A stretch of 64,000 nt of DNA from Pseudothermotoga_B sp051235805. GTDB lineage: Bacteria; Thermotogota; Thermotogae; Thermotogales; DSM-5069. Each line of letters starts with the position of its first letter. Position 1 is the first letter of the stretch. A program made the translations under genes and the position numbers. Positions 8,669 to 16,286 of this stretch are shown one piece after another. Location: the NCBI RefSeq assembly GCF_051235805.1, contig NZ_JBPNXV010000001.1, forward strand, positions 1,550,001-1,614,000, given 5' to 3'. The notes under the pieces were generated by a model. It was not told the origin of the DNA. It did not search any database and was given only the letters and a program-made list of their open reading frames with translations.

Positions 8669-10084
8669 TTACTTCTTTCTTAACATCACAAGAGAGATCG
8701 TTTTCACAATTGTCTGTTTGTATATTCCAGTGATCACTCCAAACCCAATCGAACCAAGTAGGATGTTCCACAAGAGGTTATCGGCAAATGTCATGAAGAA
8801 GCACAAAAGAACCACAACTGCCGTACAGATGTATATCTTCCTGAGCGGGTAATTCACCGAGTAGAACTTCTGCGAGATTTTAGTTCTCATGATGAATAGG
8901 ACAAGAAAACTGAGACCTGTTGATAGAGCAGCTCCCCTTGCACCAACTCTCGGAACCAATATTAAGTTCCCCACAAAGTTGAAAAGAGTGGCAACAAGAG
9001 TGTTTATCATGTGCCAGTGAGTCTTCTTTGCAAAATCTATTCCACGCATGGTAATCTGTGATATGGTACCCATCACAGGCATCAACACCAGAAATGGTGC
9101 TATCTGTGAAGCTTTGCGATAGCTTGGAGCCAGCAAGGAGAAAATCACATCTTTACTGATCAAAACCAAGCCACACAGGAGGAACATTACACAACTGACC
9201 AGCAAAGCCATCTGCTCGAAGAATTTCGTGTCTGCCTTCTTTGCCTCATAGCTTTCGTATGCGACAGGCTGCCAGAAATTCACAAAGCCCGTTTGAAACA
9301 GATTCATCACTGAGACGATCTTGAAAGCGGCAGAGTAGAGTCCCATCTGTGTGAAATCTGAAAAGATTCTGAGTGCAAACCTGTCCATCCAGGTGAAGAG
9401 CCACCAGATGATCGAGGCAGGAACAAATGGAAGACCGTACTTGACAACTTCCTTGATGATTCTCTTGCTTAGTCTGACAGGCAACCAATACTCGTGATCC
9501 ACAACGACACCTACCAAGAGAGCAACGACATTTGAAACTACCTGCCCCAAGATGATCGTGTGGAAGTTTCTTTTGAAAAAGAATGCACACACGATTATGA
9601 AACCTACGTTGCTAACAGACTGAACAACTTGAATAGCTGAATACACAAGACCTTTCTTTCTCATTCGAATACTCTGAAGGTTGAAATTCTGCACAACTCC
9701 TGTTAGTAGCGCTAAGACCAACAATCTTGAGAAGGTCGAATCTCTGTCGCCAATCAACATGAAAGAAAGTTGTTCAGAAAAGATTAACAACAAAGAACTC
9801 ACAACAACTCCCAAAAAACTTGGCACAAAGAGGCAGCTTTGGAAAAGAGTTACTCTCTCCGTAGGTTCGACTTGGTAGAAAAATCTCACAAAACTACTGT
9901 TTGTCCCAAAGACTACTATTATCACCAAGATGTTGTACACCGTGGAGAACATCATTGCCTTTCCAAACTCCTGCGGTGCAAATAGGTAACTAATCAACGG
10001 TGTTGTGAAAAAGGAAATCAGTGCGTTGATCCACGTGCCCAAAGAGAAAGTGAAGAACTGCTTCAAGAGATATCGATAGTCCAT
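8669..10084 (-). CDS. Polysaccharide flippase (Wzx/MATE-like, MVF superfamily)
   Basis: About 471 residues, strongly hydrophobic with roughly a dozen predicted membrane helices. The start resembles lipopolysaccharide/teichoic-acid exporters (FFTFSLGTWINALISFFTTP). It probably flips a lipid-linked glycan or polyol-phosphate unit across the inner membrane. The ATG at 10084 lies 2 nt after the stop of the cytidylyltransferase gene; a TTG at 10090 overlapping that stop is an alternative. Last gene of a three-gene minus-strand cluster. Confidence 0.88.
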   Translation of the reverse strand: MDYRYLLKQFFTFSLGTWINALISFFTTPLISYLFAPQEFGKAMMFSTVYNILVIIVVFGTNSSFVRFFYQVEPTERVTLFQSCLFVPSFLGVVVSSLLLIFSEQLSFMLIGDRDSTFSRLLVLALLTGVVQNFNLQSIRMRKKGLVYSAIQVVQSVSNVGFIIVCAFFFKRNFHTIILGQVVSNVVALLVGVVVDHEYWLPVRLSKRIIKEVVKYGLPFVPASIIWWLFTWMDRFALRIFSDFTQMGLYSAAFKIVSVMNLFQTGFVNFWQPVAYESYEAKKADTKFFEQMALLVSCVMFLLCGLVLISKDVIFSLLAPSYRKASQIAPFLVLMPVMGTISQITMRGIDFAKKTHWHMINTLVATLFNFVGNLILVPRVGARGAALSTGLSFLVLFIMRTKISQKFYSVNYPLRKIYICTAVVVLLCFFMTFADNLLWNILLGSIGFGVITGIYKQTIVKTISLVMLRKK

Positions 10085-10086
10085 CG

Positions 10087-10566
10087 TCAACCACGATCGT
10101 TGAGTTTTTGTTCGATCAACTTCAGCATCGTCTGTCTCTCAGCCAAGGGCAATGGTTGTAGAATTGAACACAGTTCATCTATCGAGTTGAGCAAATGCTG
10201 AACCTTCGAGCTGCTTATACCAGATGTTCTGGGAAGAAATTCGATGCGGCAAAACTTTTTCAGTGGTTCGTATTTTTCCCTCCACTCTTCACTTGCAACA
10301 ATGATATCCGGTTTGTACTTTTCAATATCTTTGATTTTTTCCTGCCAACTGTTTGCTGGGAAAACTTCACCGACGCACTTTATGTTTTCAACGATCTTCG
10401 ATCTTTCTTCGTAACTGAACAAGCTGACCTTTCCTTTCTCAAGGTTGAATTCATCGGTCGCCACCCCAACGATCAAATAGTCACCATAACTCTTCGCCTT
10501 CTGAAGAAAATTCAAATGCCCAACGTGGAAAAGGTCAAAACTGCCGTAAGTTAGAACCTTTTTCAT
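10087..10566 (-). CDS. tagD: Glycerol-3-phosphate cytidylyltransferase-like (TagD family)
   Basis: 159 residues of the nucleotidyltransferase superfamily. The HxGH motif (H14-V15-G16-H17) binds CTP, and RTSGISSSK near 125-133 corresponds to the RTxGIST signature. TagD-type enzymes make CDP-glycerol from CTP and glycerol-3-phosphate. The conserved core ends near 130; the remaining 25 residues are variable. Its 4-nt overlap with the downstream end of the glycerophosphotransferase-like gene supports a shared CDP-glycerol pathway. CDP-ethanolamine or FAD-synthetase-like activity cannot be excluded by sequence alone. Confidence 0.85.
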   Translation of the reverse strand: MKKVLTYGSFDLFHVGHLNFLQKAKSYGDYLIVGVATDEFNLEKGKVSLFSYEERSKIVENIKCVGEVFPANSWQEKIKDIEKYKPDIIVASEEWREKYEPLKKFCRIEFLPRTSGISSSKVQHLLNSIDELCSILQPLPLAERQTMLKLIEQKLNDRG

Positions 10567-11777
10567 AGTAATTTCCCCCTATAGAGTGCTTTCTCAATCA
10601 ATTGAAGCACCCTTTTCGTGGAATTGGCATCCTTATATTGGTGAGTCAAATTCAGCACAAACTGTCTTTCTTTTCTGTAGTAATCAGGTTCTTCAAGACT
10701 CTTCTTCACTTCTCTTTGCAAAGATTCTTGATCTACACACTTTGGCCCCGCAGTCCAGAGATCGTAGTCAAGTAACCATCCTCCACGTGTGTCTTTGTAC
10801 TCTTTGAAATCGACTGGTGTAAAAACGATGGGTCTGTCGAGCAACAACCAATCGAAGTAGATAGATGAGTAATCAGTGATCAACAAATCTGCCCCATTCA
10901 AAACTTTGTAGAAATCGGTTCTTTCACGTTTCAGAACCTCGGACTCTACGATCTTTACACACTCACTTTCAAAACGCTTGAAATGATCCAAAAAGAGTCG
11001 CTCCTCAAGAGGATGGAGTTTCAAAAAGAAGACGATGTCGTTCTCTTCAAGAAAGCGCAAAAATTCTTGTAGATCAAATTCCTTGAAACCAAAAAAGTTG
11101 TCGTACGATTTGTTTCCCTCCACGAAGTCTTTATACCCAAATCTGAAAGTTGGAGCAAATATAACGATTCTTTTTGTTCTAAGATCCACTCCAAAGAGTT
11201 TCTCCAGGTTTTTTCTACCATCTTCTGTTAACAAATAATCGTTCCTCGGTGCACCCGTGATAATATAGCTACTGACAGCTAAGCCCAAGCAAGCATTTCT
11301 CAAAACTGTACCGAAATCTGAGTAGGAACAAAAGACATCTGGTTTGTAACTGTATCTTTCGACTCTCTTGTCCATCAGTCCAGCCTTCTTGGTGGGAAAG
11401 CCATGCCAAAGCTCTATGTGAATCGTTTTTCTGCGTAACTTTCTTCCACCGTGGGTTGTGACGATCACCTTGCTCTTGGTCCTCCATTTGATCACGTACC
11501 AACTGAAAAGAAACTTCTCCCAGAGTGATTCAAAAGGCTTCTCTGGTAACTCTATGACCTTGAACTTACAATCTCTTATTTCTCCTCTTTCGAGTGCTTC
11601 CAAGATTGGCATTAGATTACTGCCTGAGATTCCTGCGAAAAAGAGTGTCACCAGATTTCTGTCCACTCTGTAAAACACTTTTGCAATAGACTCTAAAAGT
11701 TTTAAGATCAATAATTTAAGAATTAGCCTCACCTTCTTTATGTTATTTATACCACAAGAGGATACATTTCTCTTCAA
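10563..11777 (-). CDS. CDP-glycerol glycerophosphotransferase-like protein (TagB/TagF family)
   Basis: 404 residues with the CDP-glycerol:poly(glycerophosphate) transferase signature: HGFPTKK after HIELW (about 115-130) and LITDYSSIYFDW near 300-312, which holds the family's conserved aspartate and serines. The N-terminal 20-45 residues are hydrophobic and basic, as in the membrane-associated members. It should transfer glycerol-phosphate from CDP-glycerol onto a lipid-linked acceptor. It is the first gene of the cluster and overlaps tagD. The exact start is uncertain; an internal GTG after AAGAAG would shorten it by 16 residues. Confidence 0.85.
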   Translation of the reverse strand: MKRNVSSCGINNIKKVRLILKLLILKLLESIAKVFYRVDRNLVTLFFAGISGSNLMPILEALERGEIRDCKFKVIELPEKPFESLWEKFLFSWYVIKWRTKSKVIVTTHGGRKLRRKTIHIELWHGFPTKKAGLMDKRVERYSYKPDVFCSYSDFGTVLRNACLGLAVSSYIITGAPRNDYLLTEDGRKNLEKLFGVDLRTKRIVIFAPTFRFGYKDFVEGNKSYDNFFGFKEFDLQEFLRFLEENDIVFFLKLHPLEERLFLDHFKRFESECVKIVESEVLKRERTDFYKVLNGADLLITDYSSIYFDWLLLDRPIVFTPVDFKEYKDTRGGWLLDYDLWTAGPKCVDQESLQREVKKSLEEPDYYRKERQFVLNLTHQYKDANSTKRVLQLIEKALYRGKLL

Positions 11778-11999
11778 AACGGAGGTACTTTCTTTTCACA
11801 GTAAGACAAGAGTTTTCAACTGCAGAGTGAGTCCAGAAGGTTTGTAGAAGCTTGTTTCTCATTCGCACGCAACTGAGTTTTCTTTTGAGGTTAGCAACAC
11901 TTATCACTGGAAATCCTTTCTGACCGTGAATCCGTCAAGGTAGGCTGACTTCCTTGCGATCCACCTCAGGTACTGGTTGAGAAACCCACCAATGGGATG

Positions 12000-13193
12000 C
12001 TACTTTCTCACAAGGATTGGTTGTAAAACCCTTTCTAAAACTCCGTGCAAGTGAGATATGAGCATTCCATAGTTCACAACAGGAATCTCTAACCTCTTGG
12101 CTAACTTCATGCGCCTCATGAACGCCGTTCTGTTCAACACACAACCACCGCAATGAATCATCAGCTTGCAGTCAGATAATTCCTCTATCTCTGGAAAGTC
12201 CTTTCCAGCGAAGAATTTGTAATTGAGTTTCACTTTGAGCTTTTCAGATATCCAGCTCGGAATCTTGACTCGACCTATGTCATCGCAGGTTGGAATGTGA
12301 GAACACGCTTCAACGATGGCGACCGTATCGCCATCTTTCAGATTCTTGAGTGTCTCAATGCTTTCCATGAATTGCTTTATATCACCTTTGCTGACCGACT
12401 CGAGAATCGAAAAGGTGGTCAATGGAATATTATTTGGCACGATCTTTTCAACTCTCATGATCGCCTGTGAATCAGTCACCACCAAATCAACTTTGAAGTT
12501 CACCTTTTCCAAAGCTTGAGCAAGCTCTGTGTCTCTGGTCACTACCGCTGTTGCAGCACAATCGATCGTTTCCCTTATTGCCTCAACTTGAGGCATGATG
12601 AGTCTTCCTCTTGGGGCAGCTGTGTCTATGGGCACGACAAGAACGACAGTTTTGTGTTCAGCCACAAGGTGAGCAAGGAGTGTTTTTGATTCCTCTTTGG
12701 GAATGATCTTCGCTATCGTTTGGGCAAGTGCTGCAATGTTGACCTTTGTCTTTGCGGATACTTCTACGATCGGTACATCGAAATGTGTGTAGAATTTTCT
12801 CAAACCGTTCTTCAAATCAAACTTGTTCACAGCAATGATGAAAGGTATCTCGAGCTGCCTTAAAAGATCTGCTGCAAAGTGTTCATGTTCGCTCGGCAGA
12901 TCATCAACAACAAGTATCGCTGCATCTGCACGATACAGAGCTCTTTTGGCACGTTCGACCCTCTTTTCCCCAAGAAAACCTTCATCGTCCAAACCAGGCG
13001 TGTCGATGAACGTTACTGGACCGAGTGGATGTAGCTCAAGAGTCTTAAAAACTGGATCTGTAGTAGTACCAGGTACGTCGCTCACGATTGCTACATCTTG
13101 ACCAACGATCGCGTTTATCAAGGAAGATTTTCCAACATTCCTTCTACCTATGATCGCGATGTACTTTCTAAAGCCCGCATGTGAAGTGTTCAT
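12000..13193 (-). CDS. hydF: [FeFe]-hydrogenase maturation GTPase HydF
   Basis: 397 residues. The N-terminal GTPase domain has a Walker A (GRRNVGKS, 16-23), DTPG switch II and NKFD specificity motif. The C-terminal domain has the cluster ligands expected for HydF: a cysteine in ACSHIPTCDD and the pair CGGC. HydF is the scaffold on which the 2Fe subcluster is assembled before transfer to HydA. The start is ATG 13193 because GGAGGAAAAGAC precedes it; the open frame runs further upstream inside hydE. It overlaps the hydE end by 26 nt. In T. maritima hydF lies away from hydE/G, so co-location here is notable. Confidence 0.95.
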   Translation of the reverse strand: MNTSHAGFRKYIAIIGRRNVGKSSLINAIVGQDVAIVSDVPGTTTDPVFKTLELHPLGPVTFIDTPGLDDEGFLGEKRVERAKRALYRADAAILVVDDLPSEHEHFAADLLRQLEIPFIIAVNKFDLKNGLRKFYTHFDVPIVEVSAKTKVNIAALAQTIAKIIPKEESKTLLAHLVAEHKTVVLVVPIDTAAPRGRLIMPQVEAIRETIDCAATAVVTRDTELAQALEKVNFKVDLVVTDSQAIMRVEKIVPNNIPLTTFSILESVSKGDIKQFMESIETLKNLKDGDTVAIVEACSHIPTCDDIGRVKIPSWISEKLKVKLNYKFFAGKDFPEIEELSDCKLMIHCGGCVLNRTAFMRRMKLAKRLEIPVVNYGMLISHLHGVLERVLQPILVRK

Positions 13194-14220
13194 GTCTTTT
13201 CCTCCTGTATCCAAAATCATTGCTGACCTTGTAACCAACCGATCTGACCAAATTCTTTGTACACTCACCACAGGCAAGATCGTTTTCAAAGATGCATATC
13301 TTGTTTGGATAGAGTGTGTACTGTGCCCGATAAGGTGATGGAGTGAAGTTCGGCATGATCACGTTCGCACCGCATTTGAGTGCAAGCTGCCTTCCAAAAG
13401 GATCTATCGTTCCCAGTGCTGTGGTCGCCGGAATGTTGGCATCGGGCAAGAACAGCCTGGTGAGTGCGATCACTTTGAGAGTTTCAGTCAGATCTCCTGC
13501 TTTGCAGTTTGCCAAAGGTGTATCTTGATGCGGTATGAACGGACCAATACCCACCATGTCTGCATCGAGTTGGTACACGAACAAGATATCTTTTGCCAAC
13601 GATAGCTCGTCTTGACCTGGAAGCCCCACCATTGAGCCTGCACCAGTCTCGTAACCAAGCTCTTTGAGTTTGAAGAGATGTTCTTTGCGGTTTTCGAAAG
13701 AATCGTTTGGATGCAATCTCTTGTAGAGCTCTTCGTCTGCCGTTTCGTGGCGCATAAGATACCTGTCTGCTTTAAGCTCTTTCCAGCACTTGTACTCGTC
13801 GAAGCTTCTTTCGCCTACAGAGAGTGTTATCGCTACTTTGAATCGCTTGATCATTTGAATCATTTCAGAGATCATTTCCTTGGTGTAGTAAGGATCTTCT
13901 CCTGACTGAAGAACCACAGTTTTGATGCCCATTTGCGCTATGAGTTTCGCGCGCTCCACGATCTCATCGACGCTCATTCTGTAGCGTTTGATCTTTTTAT
14001 TCGATGCTCTGATACCACAGTACAAACAATCGTTCTTGCAGTAGTTAGAAAACTCTATGATGCCACGTAGATAGACCTCTCTGCCCAAGTATTTCTGCCT
14101 GACTTCATCAGCAACTGCAAAGAGTCGTTCGTTCAGCTCGTTGTTTTTAATCACCCAAGCAAGCTCTTCAACTGTCACACTTTCTCGATGGTTAACGATC
14201 TTTTCGATCACTCCGTACAC
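13168..14220 (-). CDS. hydE: [FeFe]-hydrogenase maturation radical SAM enzyme HydE
   Basis: 350 residues. The radical SAM motif CxxxCxxC is C61-C65-C68 (CKNDCLYC), followed by a biotin-synthase-like TIM barrel. Near the C-terminus C-x7-CGEC reproduces the spacing of the secondary [2Fe-2S] site known in T. maritima HydE. It acts with HydG and HydF to build the dithiolate-bridged diiron site. A GTG start at 14220 is supported by AAGGTGAT 5 nt upstream. It overlaps the preceding small gene by 29 nt and hydF by 26 nt. Confidence 0.95.
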   Translation of the reverse strand: MYGVIEKIVNHRESVTVEELAWVIKNNELNERLFAVADEVRQKYLGREVYLRGIIEFSNYCKNDCLYCGIRASNKKIKRYRMSVDEIVERAKLIAQMGIKTVVLQSGEDPYYTKEMISEMIQMIKRFKVAITLSVGERSFDEYKCWKELKADRYLMRHETADEELYKRLHPNDSFENRKEHLFKLKELGYETGAGSMVGLPGQDELSLAKDILFVYQLDADMVGIGPFIPHQDTPLANCKAGDLTETLKVIALTRLFLPDANIPATTALGTIDPFGRQLALKCGANVIMPNFTPSPYRAQYTLYPNKICIFENDLACGECTKNLVRSVGYKVSNDFGYRRKRHEHFTCGL

Positions 14221-14449
14221 AATCGATCACCTTCTTGCACATCTGTTTGAGTTGATCACTCACTCTATCCAGTTGAGCGAACACTACGTACTCCTCATCT
14301 TCGAATGCCACCAGAGGTGGAACAAACCTCTCCTCACCTGCTCTCAAACCTGGAATGTGAGAGATCCTTCTTCCAACCTTTTCACACACCCAGATCTTGC
14401 AGTTGAATATTTGTGCGATTTGTTTTAGAAGCTTTTCACAGCCTGACAT
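14192..14449 (-). CDS. Small Cys-rich protein between hydG and hydE
   Basis: 85 residues, no signal peptide or membrane segment, with five cysteines (C4, C17, C22, C71, C77). An AGGAGAG Shine-Dalgarno precedes the ATG. It overlaps hydG by 14 nt at its start and hydE by 29 nt at its end, so the frame is clearly maintained within the operon. T. maritima also has a small gene in this position, as far as I recall (TM1268). No known domain is recognised. Position suggests an accessory role in hydrogenase cofactor assembly or iron/thiol handling, which is inference. Confidence 0.75.
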   Translation of the reverse strand: MSGCEKLLKQIAQIFNCKIWVCEKVGRRISHIPGLRAGEERFVPPLVAFEDEEYVVFAQLDRVSDQLKQMCKKVIDCVRSDRKDR

Positions 14450-15857
14450 CGCGCTCTCCTGCCTCGAGCCTTTGCAGAAGTTTCTCTACGATCTTTCTTT
14501 TTTCTTCAGGCATTCTTCCAAGCTCGTTTTGAATGAGCTTTTCTCCTATAGTCTTCGTTTCTTTCGAAGCGTAATCGATCAAGTACTCCTTAAAGGTCAA
14601 CAGGGCATTTGGAGTGCAGAACTCCTTCACAAAACCAGGTATGGCGAACTCCATGAAGTGCTGACCTGTTCTGCCAGCCCTGTAGCACGCCGTACAGAAG
14701 GATGGTATGTAGTTGTTCTGAGCAAGCTCTCTCATCACTTCATCGAGAGATCTGGTATCACCCAAGATGAACTGGCTCTTTTTTACCTTCTCCGGATCTT
14801 CGTTGGAATACGAACCAACACCTATGCTCGAGCCAGCGTCTATCTGAGACACACCAAGCCTCAGCCCTTCGCGTCTTATCTCTGGACTTTCTCTGGCTGT
14901 GAGAATCATACCTGTGTAGGGAACAGAGAGCCTTATGATCGCAATCAAACGTTTGAACTCTTCATCACTCAAAGCTTTGGGCGGTCTTTGGGCAAGCGGC
15001 GTGTTCAACGCAGGCTCGATCCTCGGGAACGATATGGTGTGCGGTCCCACACCAAACCTTTCCTCCAAATGCTTCGTGTGGTACATTAAACCCATGACCT
15101 CAAACTTCCAATCGTAGAGTCCAAAGAGAGCACCTATGCCGACGTCGTCTATACCTGCGAGCATCGCTCTGTCCAAACCGAAGAGTCTGTACAGATAGGA
15201 AGCCTTGGGACCTTTCAAATGGTACTTCTTGTAGGTGGGCAAGTGGTAAGTCTCTTGGAAGATCTGAAAAGTGCCTATGCCCACCTGCCTTATGATCTTG
15301 TAGCCTTCGATCGTCTGCGGTGCCGCATTCACATTCACGCGCCTTATTTCCCCATGAGCATTCTTGTAGCTGTATATTCTTTCAATCGTCTTTGCTATGA
15401 AAGCAGGTGAGTAGAGAGGATCTTCTCCAAAAACAACGATCAACCTCTTGTGTCCCTTTGAAGTGAGTGCGTAGAGTTCTCTTTCCAGTTCTTCTTCACT
15501 CAGCGTCTTTCTGATCACCTGTGTGTTCTCGGTTCTAAAGCCACAATACGAACAGTTGTTTATGCAGTAGTTTCCAACGTAAAGTGGTGCGAAGAGGACT
15601 ATCCTGTTACCGTAGATCTCTTCCTTCAATTTCCTCGCGGCTTGGAAAATCATTTCGATCTGTTCAGGCTTTTCTGCGTTCAGAAGTGTAGCTGTTTCCT
15701 TCACAGAGAGCCGTTCCTTTTTCAGAGACTTTTCGACGATCTCTTCGACCAACTTTGTCTCGGGGTTCTTTGTTTCATTCAACAGCTGTTCTATCTCAGA
15801 GTGGTGGACAAAACTTTCATGATCTTCGATACTTTCGATCTTTTTCAACAGAATCAA
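14436..15857 (-). CDS. hydG: [FeFe]-hydrogenase maturation radical SAM tyrosine lyase HydG
   Basis: About 473 residues of the ThiH/HydG family. The radical SAM motif CINNCSYC (C98, C102, C105) and the HydG-specific C-terminal cluster motif CTACYRAGRTG followed by a cysteine at EFC are both present, separating it from plain ThiH. It cleaves tyrosine to p-cresol and yields the CO and CN ligands of the H-cluster. TTG at 15857 is preferred because GAGGTGA lies 5 nt before it; a GTG at 15866 lies within the Shine-Dalgarno region. Second gene of the operon, 10 nt after the TM1266-like gene. Confidence 0.95.
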   Translation of the reverse strand: MILLKKIESIEDHESFVHHSEIEQLLNETKNPETKLVEEIVEKSLKKERLSVKETATLLNAEKPEQIEMIFQAARKLKEEIYGNRIVLFAPLYVGNYCINNCSYCGFRTENTQVIRKTLSEEELERELYALTSKGHKRLIVVFGEDPLYSPAFIAKTIERIYSYKNAHGEIRRVNVNAAPQTIEGYKIIRQVGIGTFQIFQETYHLPTYKKYHLKGPKASYLYRLFGLDRAMLAGIDDVGIGALFGLYDWKFEVMGLMYHTKHLEERFGVGPHTISFPRIEPALNTPLAQRPPKALSDEEFKRLIAIIRLSVPYTGMILTARESPEIRREGLRLGVSQIDAGSSIGVGSYSNEDPEKVKKSQFILGDTRSLDEVMRELAQNNYIPSFCTACYRAGRTGQHFMEFAIPGFVKEFCTPNALLTFKEYLIDYASKETKTIGEKLIQNELGRMPEEKRKIVEKLLQRLEAGERDVRL

Positions 15858-15867
15858 GATTCTCACC

Positions 15868-16110
15868 TCACTTTATGGGCATCGTCTTGACCTTGACACC
15901 CTTGATTTGACCGAGTTTTCCTGTCAAACTACCGATCAGGTCATTGTTAGTCTTGACGATCAAGAGTATGATTGCCATCTTTTCATCTGGGACAGGATAA
16001 CCTATTCTGAGTTTTATTAACTCTGCAAAATCGTGCAGAAGCTCGTTCACCTGTCTGTATGCATTCTGCCTGTCCTCCACCACGATGTTCAGTATGTAAA
16101 ACCTCTCCAA
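15868..16110 (-). CDS. TM1266-like iron-only hydrogenase system regulator
   Basis: 80 residues with the beta-alpha-beta pattern of an ACT/NikR C-terminal-like ferredoxin fold, matching the TM1266 family that accompanies [FeFe]-hydrogenase maturases. No DNA-binding domain is present, so the regulatory mechanism is unknown. The start is TTG 16110; the AAGGGGG Shine-Dalgarno is the descending arm of the leader hairpin, so ribosome access would depend on leader folding. First gene of the maturation operon. Confidence 0.85.
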   Translation of the reverse strand: MERFYILNIVVEDRQNAYRQVNELLHDFAELIKLRIGYPVPDEKMAIILLIVKTNNDLIGSLTGKLGQIKGVKVKTMPIK

Positions 16111-16114
16111 AGAG

Positions 16115-16146
16115 AAAACCCCCTTCCTCTCACCGAGGAAAGGGGG
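16115..16146 (-). terminator. Attenuator/sequestor hairpin in hyd operon leader
   Basis: On the minus strand CCCCC-TT(T)-CCTC pairs with GAGG-AA-GGGGG around a 5-nt loop (16119-16146), and TTTT follows directly (16115-16118). The stem contains the only Shine-Dalgarno for the first gene. It could stop transcription, block translation, or both. Confidence 0.65.
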
Positions 16147-16182
16147 TAGATTGAACCCTGTACTCAGCCTCCTTTCCTCGGT
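16132..16182 (-). promoter_or_regulatory. Alternative (anti-terminator) stem in hyd operon leader
   Basis: A perfect 12-bp inverted repeat: CCTTTCCTCGGT on the plus strand at 16171-16182 and ACCGAGGAAAGG at 16132-16143, with a 27-nt loop holding a smaller GGGT/ACCC hairpin. Its downstream arm is the same segment that forms the ascending arm of the terminator-like hairpin, so the two folds exclude each other. This is the layout of a riboswitch or leader-controlled attenuator. I do not recognise a known riboswitch class. Confidence 0.6.
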
Positions 16183-16193
16183 GTCAGATTCAC
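16164..16193 (-). CDS. Possible 9-codon leader peptide
   Basis: GTG at 16193 opens a 9-codon frame (MNLTPRKGG, then TGA). GAGGTG lies 5 nt upstream, a normal spacing. The frame covers the upstream arm of the anti-terminator stem and stops just beyond it, so a translating ribosome would free the terminator arm. Chance occurrence of such a short frame is quite possible. Confidence 0.3.
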   Translation of the reverse strand: MNLTPRKGG

Positions 16194-16220
16194 TCCTTCA
16201 CCTCAGAAGATTTCAAGTGA

Positions 16221-16249
16221 ATTATATCACGTTTTTCACGATGAATCAA
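16221..16249 (-). promoter_or_regulatory. Sigma-A-like promoter of the hyd maturation operon
   Basis: Minus strand TTGATT (16244-16249), 17-bp spacer, perfect TATAAT (16221-16226). The predicted start near 16214 gives a leader of about 100 nt before the first gene, containing the alternative hairpins. Confidence 0.75.
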
Positions 16250-16286
16250 ATCTTATCGATTCGACCAAGCAGCACCAACGTCAAAA

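Noticed and set aside
16145..16170. tRNA T-arm-like or TPP-riboswitch-like sequence (GGCTGAG, GGGTTCAATC) in the hyd leader
   Set aside because: No acceptor, D or anticodon arms fit, and the TPP motif order and spacing do not match.
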